From NCBI GenBank assembly GCA_018668095.1, contig JABIQF010000015.1:1-11251 (forward strand): a stretch of DNA of 11,251 bases. Reading direction: 5' to 3'. The stretch's first letter is position 1, and each line of letters starts with the position of its first letter. The DNA is from Cellvibrionales bacterium. Its GTDB lineage: Bacteria > Pseudomonadota > Gammaproteobacteria > Pseudomonadales > UBA7434. Position numbers and translations under genes: made by a program. This document shows positions 6,509 to 11,251 of this stretch, piece by piece. Under the pieces are notes generated by a model. That model made no database searches. It was not told where the DNA came from and saw only the letters and a list, made by a program, of their open reading frames with translations.

Positions 6509-9500
6509 ATGAAATACCTTATAAAGTTTTTTTTGAAAATACGAGTCTATATTAGCGTTTTATTTTTCTGCTGTATGGCGTCAATATTTTCAGCGAAAGC
6601 AGCGCAATTAAATTTAAATGATATGCCGTTATTTGTGTCGACGAGCGTGCCGCCTAATATTGTTGTATCTATGGATGACTCCGGCAGTATGGCTTGGGGG
6701 TTTATGCCCGATGCTGTCGGATCAGACTGGCGTGAAATTTATTATCGATCTGCAAATCATAATAAAATTTATTATGATCCGACAGTAGATTATATAGCAC
6801 CTAGTGATTCAGTTGGCACGCAGTTAGCTAATGCCGATTATACGGATTCTATTCGAGGCTATTACTATGATGGCAGCTATCAAGTTAGAATTAATTTATC
6901 GACACATTTTGTAGGTATTTACAATCATTATTATAATGACTCAACACCTGATTTATTAGGTGCTGAAGAATCCACTTATGATTGTGGTACAGCTGAGGGA
7001 GAGCCCTGTGATCCTCAGCCAGCTTATTATTATGATTTTAATAATAGTTTAAGTGGTTGTACTACAACGATAGCTAATCAGCCACGCGATGAAGACTGTT
7101 ACAGTAAGGTTGTTATCAATACAGACAGTTATTCTAATGAAGGCAGCACTAATGAATCTGGAAGAACATTAGCTGAAGAGCAAACTAATTTTGCGAATTG
7201 GTTTCAATATTATTCTATTCGTGGTGATGCAGGAAAAACTGCACTAACACGTGCTTTTACGCCTGATTCAGTCAGTAGTTCGGTACGTGTTGGCAGGCAG
7301 GCACTTAATCATAATAATTCGGTAGCATCGGGTGGCTCATCATCGCAAGTGTCAGAGTTTGATGCTGCTGAGCGCGCGAACTTTTATGATTGGATTGATT
7401 CCGTAAGAACCAGTGGCGGAACGCCATTGCGATCGGCGGCAGTACGAGCGGGTAATTACTATACTGATATTAATGCCTATAGAGATATTCCTTCTAACTC
7501 ATCATCGGATGCCGTTTCTTGCCGATTGAATACCCACATTATGCTAACCGATGGTTTTTATAATGGCTCATTTACCGATCCAAGTGATTTTTTCCATGAT
7601 GAAGACACAGGTAATGTATTACCTGATGGTACTGCTTACAATCCGGGTATGGATAATCAGCATATTTACCCCAATGACAATACTGATTCGTCGTTGGCCG
7701 ATATTATGTGGCATTACTGGGCTTCAGATTTAGCATCAACACTCACTGATAATTTGCCGGCGTATTACACAGAAGAAATCGTTAGTACGCCAACCGATGC
7801 GCAATATTGGAATCCTACTAACGATCCTGCTACTTGGCAACATATGGTGAGCTATATGGTGTCTTTTGGCTTGTCAGGCAGTGTGCCTACTACCGAAGCG
7901 GTTTATCAAAATTTATTAGATGGAACATCTTATATCGCTAATGATGGTGTTACGACACAAACTGGCTGGCCAGGTATTGGTAATAACAGCGGTGTTGCAG
8001 ATGATTTATACCATGCAGGTATTAATGGTCATGGTGGTTTTTTTAGCGCGACAGACCCTAATGAATTAGTCGATGCTTTTAAATCAATTACTGAAAGAAT
8101 TGCCGCCCGGCAATCAACAGCATCAACAGTGGTGGCGAACAGTGGACGGATTTCATCAGGTAACTTAGTTTATCTCGCTTCATTTGATACTGAGAAGTGG
8201 ATAGGGCAGTTGCAAGCTTTTGAAGTGTCAGATGGTTCGGGTTTTGATCCTGATGACCCAGCACCCGCTACCTGTAATGACCAAGCCTTTGGCTCATTGT
8301 GTTCTGAGGTTTGGGATGCGGCGCGCGAAAACACCAGCGTTACCTTGCCGCATGCCACACGTAAAATATACACCTTCGATGATACTTTAGCTTCTGGTAA
8401 TCCTATTGGTGGCATTGATTTTAACTGGTCTAGTTTAAATCCAACGCAAGCCGCATTATTGAATGACGGTGACGGCCAAGGTGAGGCGCGGGTTAATTAT
8501 TTACGTGGTGATGCTATAAATGAATCTGAAAATGGTGGCAGCTTTCGATCACGAAGAGGCTTAACGACAGACGGTGATGATACTCGTGTAGGTCCTATTG
8601 TGCATTCAGCGCCCGTTTATGTCGGTAATGGTGTCGATGCTAATGGCTTTAGAGAGTATGCATTCAGTGACACTTTAGAATCAAAATCGTATTCCGCTTT
8701 TTTGACGTCTATAGCCAGTCGTGATCCGATGATTTATGCCGGGGGTAATGATGGCATGCTTCATGCGTTTAATGCTGAGCGAACAGGGGGTGAAGAAGTC
8801 TTCGCCTATGTACCCAATGAAATTTTAAAAGATATTCATGAGTTAACAGAAAGTACTTTTTCGGCAGGAGCTTATGTCGATGGACCTATTTCAACGCTTG
8901 ATGTTTTTTATAGTGGCGATTGGCATTCTGTTTTAGTGGGTGCACTGAGAACGGGTGGTAAAGGTATTTATGCATTAGATATTACAGACCCTACGGCTGC
9001 TGCTGCTGATATTGCACTATGGGAATTTACTGATGCTAACGATGTAGATATGGGTTACAGCTTTGGCAAGGCGCAACTGGTCAAACTCAACAATGGAGAA
9101 TGGGCAGCTATTGTTGCCAATGGTTATAACTCAACAAACGAAAAAGCAGTCCTGTATGTATTAGATATTGAAGACGGTAGCGTGATTAAAAAGTTTGAAG
9201 TCGATACCTCAGGTGATAATGGTCTATCAGGTCCCGTTGCTATATCTGTTGATAGAGATTTTATGATTGATTATATTTATGCGGGTGATTTGAAAGGCAA
9301 TATATGGAAGTTTGATTTAACTTCTACGGTTGTTGGTGATTGGGAATATGCAAAATTATTTAAAGCCGATTCGGGCCAGGCGATTACAGGCTCAGTAACG
9401 GTAGGTAATCACCCAGAAAATAAAACGGGTCGACTAGTTTATTTTGGTACGGGTAAGTATTTAGAACAGTCAGATTTGACCTCAACGAATACGGATTCAT

Positions 9501-10060
9501 TTTATGCTGTTTTAGATGATGACACTTGCACAGGTGGCTCTGCTTGTATTACCTCATCGGCGCTTGTATCGCAAACTGTTGACGGTGCCTCTATAGATGG
9601 TCGTACCATTACGGATAATGCCGTAGATTGGAATAGTGACAAAGGTTGGTCTTTAGATTTGAGTTCACTTTCGGGTATTTCAGAAAGAGTGGTAGGTAGG
9701 CCAGCGCTTAGCGGCTCACTCGTTATCTTTAATACGATTATTCCAGAAAGTGGCCGTTGTAATTCTGGCGGTGAAACATTTACTTTTGTGCTTGATAGAA
9801 ATAATGGTGGTGCATTTGATTCGCCAACGTTGGATTATAATGCCGACGGTAGAGTTAACGGCGATGATAAAAAAGGCGATAAAGTGGTTGTAGCAATGCA
9901 ACCTAAGCCGCCGAGTACGTCGAGCAAAGATCCTGCGCCTGATTTAGTTATCTTAGTAAGCGGTGATGGATTGAATAAGTGTATTAATGTTGCTGGACAG
10001 TGTACGGATCTTGGCGGTGGCACTCGTTCGGGCCGCGTTCGTTGGAGGCAGTTGAAGTAA
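6509..10060 (+). CDS. pilY1: Type IV pilus tip adhesin/assembly protein PilY1
   Basis: PilY1 is the large exported protein that joins the minor pilins at the pilus tip and acts in adhesion, pilus extension-retraction balance and surface sensing. It has 1183 residues (P. aeruginosa PilY1 is 1161). A signal peptide precedes a likely cut after FSAKA. A von Willebrand A-like domain follows, with a MIDAS set of DDSGS (56-60), T305 (GGTPLRS) and D348 (LTDG). The C-terminal part is the PilY1 beta-propeller: PMIYAGGNDGMLHAFNA, GGKGIYALDI and IYAGDLKGNIWKFDL. A Ca-loop candidate has D915, D917 and D921. A second, EF-hand-like loop lies at 1109-1120 (DYNADGRVNGDD). RGD occurs at 238-240 and 666-668. 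The final SGRVRWRQLK is typical of the family. ATG 6509 is chosen for GGTGA at 6499-6503; GTG 6500, three codons upstream, is the alternative. Confidence 0.95.
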   Translation: MKYLIKFFLKIRVYISVLFFCCMASIFSAKAAQLNLNDMPLFVSTSVPPNIVVSMDDSGSMAWGFMPDAVGSDWREIYYRSANHNKIYYDPTVDYIAPSDSVGTQLANADYTDSIRGYYYDGSYQVRINLSTHFVGIYNHYYNDSTPDLLGAEESTYDCGTAEGEPCDPQPAYYYDFNNSLSGCTTTIANQPRDEDCYSKVVINTDSYSNEGSTNESGRTLAEEQTNFANWFQYYSIRGDAGKTALTRAFTPDSVSSSVRVGRQALNHNNSVASGGSSSQVSEFDAAERANFYDWIDSVRTSGGTPLRSAAVRAGNYYTDINAYRDIPSNSSSDAVSCRLNTHIMLTDGFYNGSFTDPSDFFHDEDTGNVLPDGTAYNPGMDNQHIYPNDNTDSSLADIMWHYWASDLASTLTDNLPAYYTEEIVSTPTDAQYWNPTNDPATWQHMVSYMVSFGLSGSVPTTEAVYQNLLDGTSYIANDGVTTQTGWPGIGNNSGVADDLYHAGINGHGGFFSATDPNELVDAFKSITERIAARQSTASTVVANSGRISSGNLVYLASFDTEKWIGQLQAFEVSDGSGFDPDDPAPATCNDQAFGSLCSEVWDAARENTSVTLPHATRKIYTFDDTLASGNPIGGIDFNWSSLNPTQAALLNDGDGQGEARVNYLRGDAINESENGGSFRSRRGLTTDGDDTRVGPIVHSAPVYVGNGVDANGFREYAFSDTLESKSYSAFLTSIASRDPMIYAGGNDGMLHAFNAERTGGEEVFAYVPNEILKDIHELTESTFSAGAYVDGPISTLDVFYSGDWHSVLVGALRTGGKGIYALDITDPTAAAADIALWEFTDANDVDMGYSFGKAQLVKLNNGEWAAIVANGYNSTNEKAVLYVLDIEDGSVIKKFEVDTSGDNGLSGPVAISVDRDFMIDYIYAGDLKGNIWKFDLTSTVVGDWEYAKLFKADSGQAITGSVTVGNHPENKTGRLVYFGTGKYLEQSDLTSTNTDSFYAVLDDDTCTGGSACITSSALVSQTVDGASIDGRTITDNAVDWNSDKGWSLDLSSLSGISERVVGRPALSGSLVIFNTIIPESGRCNSGGETFTFVLDRNNGGAFDSPTLDYNADGRVNGDDKKGDKVVVAMQPKPPSTSSKDPAPDLVILVSGDGLNKCINVAGQCTDLGGGTRSGRVRWRQLK

Positions 10061-10103
10061 AGATTTTTATTTTAGCTGGCCAGATACAAACGTTAAATTT
10101 TTT

Positions 10104-10110
10104 AAGTGAG
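10104..10110 (+). promoter_or_regulatory. Ribosome-binding site deciding the PilY2-like start
   Basis: AAGTGAG lies 6 bases before ATG 10117. That start yields a clean signal peptide, whereas an open frame beginning at 10000 would overlap the end of pilY1 and bury the signal sequence. Confidence 0.55.
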
Positions 10111-10116
10111 AATGCA

Positions 10117-10413
10117 ATGAAGATAATATTGAGTAAACTGTTAATGCTAGTCGCTATGCTTTATACAAGTTTGGTTTATGCAGCAACCGATGAATTCGTG
10201 GCCCATATTGTTGATATCGATTTAGAATCGGCTGAAGTCACGCTGTTAGCTAAAGATATTAATCATGTTGAGTATCGCTTAGCTTATGATGTGCGTATCC
10301 GCTTAGCCAATGGACAAAAAGGTGCGGTGGCGAATTTACGTAAGGGTAATCAAATAACAGCAGTGGGTGATCCTGATATCCAAGTGCTTTATGTGATTCA
10401 AGTACTCAACTAA
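10117..10413 (+). CDS. pilY2: Small exported protein, PilY2-like
   Basis: This is a 98-residue protein with a signal peptide (MKIILSKLLMLVAMLYTSLVYA, likely cut after YA at 22). The mature part of about 76 residues is predicted from its pattern to be beta-strand-rich (FVAHIVDIDL, AEVTLLAKD, VEYRLAYDVRIRL and IQVLYVIQVL). There are no cysteines, no lipobox and no catalytic motif. The identification as PilY2 rests on size, export signal and position between pilY1 and pilE, exactly where pilY2 lies in P. aeruginosa. I do not recognise the sequence itself with confidence. PilY2 is required for normal fimbrial biogenesis in P. aeruginosa, but its molecular role is poorly known. The gene lies 56 bases after pilY1 and 29 before pilE. 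It could also be an unrelated small periplasmic protein. Confidence 0.7.
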   Translation: MKIILSKLLMLVAMLYTSLVYAATDEFVAHIVDIDLESAEVTLLAKDINHVEYRLAYDVRIRLANGQKGAVANLRKGNQITAVGDPDIQVLYVIQVLN

Positions 10414-10442
10414 TTAATATTTTAAATACGGAAGACAGTATT

Positions 10443-10841
10443 ATGCGCATGCGTGGCTTTACACTAATTGAATTAATGATTGTTGTTGCTATTCTCGGCA
10501 TCATTGCCGCTATTGCGTTGCCGAGTTATCAGGGGCAGGTAAGGGATAGTCGAAGAGCTGACAGTACAGCAGTACTTCTGCAAGCACGGCAATTAATGGA
10601 GCGACATTATTCTAAAAATTATGATTATGGAACACCTGCAGCCGTAGGTATTCCAACTAAATCACCTATTGATGGTGCGGCAAGTTATTATGGAATTACC
10701 TTAGCGGCTGGCGCCACAACGTTTACCCTTACAGCCACTCCACAAGGTTCGCAAGTTGGTGATGGCTGTGGCGTATTAACCATTAACCAAGCCGGTGTTA
10801 AAACAGCAGCCGATGGAACAGTAGATAACTGCTGGCGCTAA
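10443..10841 (+). CDS. pilE: Type IV pilus minor pilin PilE
   Basis: PilE is the minor pilin that, in P. aeruginosa, links the PilVWX-PilY1 tip complex to the pilus. The 132 residues start with a very short five-residue leader, MRMRG|FTLIELMIVVAILG, with Gly-1 and Glu+5. IIAAIALPSYQGQVRDSRRADS follows, the characteristic PilE helix end, then LLQARQLMERHYSKNYDYG. The C-terminal disulfide is expected between the cysteines of GDGCGVLTINQAG and DNCWR. ATG 10443 is well supported by GGAAG at 10430-10434 with 8-base spacing. It could in principle be a major PilA-like pilin, but its place at the end of the minor pilin operon argues for PilE. The stop codon is one base from the stop of the convergent gene. 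Confidence 0.93.
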   Translation: MRMRGFTLIELMIVVAILGIIAAIALPSYQGQVRDSRRADSTAVLLQARQLMERHYSKNYDYGTPAAVGIPTKSPIDGAASYYGITLAAGATTFTLTATPQGSQVGDGCGVLTINQAGVKTAADGTVDNCWR

Positions 10842-10842
10842 T

Positions 10843-11251
10843 CTAACAATCTGGCGTGGCACCATTAGTATCTTCTACCACGCCATCATTATTTCTATCT
10901 TTGTAAATACGTGTTCGCCCTTGGCGACTGATCACCAGTGCGCGTGCTAATGATAAATCACCTTCTTTATCACAAATATGAAATCGCCCAAATTGTCTTG
11001 CCATACCTGTGGGTGAATAACGCAAATAATTTTTACGACCCGAAGCGCGCCAATTGATGGTGCTGCTATTCGGCGCAAAATCAATAAATTCCTGCAGTGT
11101 TTCTGCGTCATCGATAATGCCGTTATTGTTTTTATCAATAAAAATCATTATTCCGTTTTCCCATTCTTCACCACATGCTGTTTCTGTATAAGGGCATATC
11201 GAAACAATTTCTCTACTAGTAATGGCGGTGTAGCGGGCCGATGCCATAGCG
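10843..11251 (-). CDS. fimT: GspH/FimT-family pseudopilin with GRxR motif, partial (N-terminus outside window)
   Basis: This is the C-terminal part of a GspH/FimT-family pseudopilin. The frame is open to the right edge, so the ATG at 11247 is internal; the leader and GFTLIEL-type helix lie outside. Residues are numbered from that ATG. ARYTAITSREIVSICPY corresponds to the ARSEAI...VTIC stretch of FimU in this window. DKNNNGIIDDAE (38-49) is a full EF-hand-like loop. GRTR at 110-113 (bases 10909-10920) matches the GRxR motif reported as DNA-binding in the competence pilin FimT of Legionella. A second acidic loop, DRNNDGVVEDTN (117-128), follows, then a terminal cysteine. The FimU of this window lacks GRxR, so this gene is the better FimT candidate. 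It is transcribed toward pilE. Confidence 0.82.
   Translation of the reverse strand, partial: AMASARYTAITSREIVSICPYTETACGEEWENGIMIFIDKNNNGIIDDAETLQEFIDFAPNSSTINWRASGRKNYLRYSPTGMARQFGRFHICDKEGDLSLARALVISRQGRTRIYKDRNNDGVVEDTNGATPDC
10852..10885 (+). terminator. Possible pilE terminator hairpin inside the convergent fimT gene
   Basis: TGGCGTGG (10852-10859) and CCACGCCA (10878-10885) form a perfect 8-bp GC-rich stem with an 18-base loop, 10 bases after the pilE stop. On the plus strand a T-rich stretch follows (TCATTATTTCTATCTTTG). It lies inside the last codons of the minus-strand fimT, so it may be coincidence. Confidence 0.35.

Noticed and set aside
8170..8415. Minus-strand open frame inside pilY1
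   Set aside because: It is a shadow of the pilY1 coding frame, with no ribosome site or recognisable domain.
10000..10116. Upstream extension of the PilY2-like gene into the end of pilY1
   Set aside because: It would overlap pilY1 by 61 bases and place about 39 non-signal residues ahead of a clear signal peptide; ATG 10117 has a good ribosome site.

Overview
The window reads as chromosomal DNA of a gammaproteobacterium, AT-leaning by eye. The reasons are the gene order ileS-lspA-fkpB-ispH and the Pseudomonas-type minor pilin set (fimU, pilV, pilW, pilX, pilY1, pilY2, pilE) directly after it. In Pseudomonas aeruginosa the same two blocks are neighbours, so this is a conserved junction rather than a recent insertion. 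I cannot name the species; an environmental or marine relative of the pseudomonads or cellvibrios would fit (inference).

Bases 1-3572 hold a tightly packed housekeeping operon on the plus strand. It contains the C-terminal 532 residues of isoleucyl-tRNA synthetase, the lipoprotein signal peptidase LspA, the FKBP-type prolyl isomerase FkpB/SlpA and the isoprenoid enzyme IspH. Every junction overlaps (1, 11 and 4 bases), which points to translational coupling. A perfect 12-bp stem-loop follows ispH and probably ends the transcript. Bases 3612-3801 are non-coding and probably hold the promoter of the next block.

Bases 3802-10841 hold a type IV pilus minor pilin operon on the plus strand: a GspH/FimT-family FimU, PilV, PilW, PilX, the large exported tip adhesin PilY1, a small exported PilY2-like protein, and PilE. 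FimU, PilV, PilW and PilE carry class III (prepilin) leaders with Gly-1 and Glu+5. PilX has the leader but lacks Glu+5. Together these proteins are expected to form the complex that primes pilus assembly and sits at the pilus tip.

From 10843 to the right edge, on the minus strand, is the C-terminal part of a second GspH/FimT-family pseudopilin. It carries a GRTR motif matching the GRxR DNA-binding motif reported for competence FimT. Its stop codon lies one base from the pilE stop codon.

I see no wholly new system. The points most worth a second look are: an in-frame 12-bp tandem repeat that encodes a Leu-Lys repeat leader on FimU; the convergent FimT with EF-hand-like loops beside its GRTR motif; acidic Ca-type loops in several of the pilus proteins; and RGD tripeptides in PilY1. 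No tRNA, rRNA, CRISPR array, insertion sequence or phage gene was seen.
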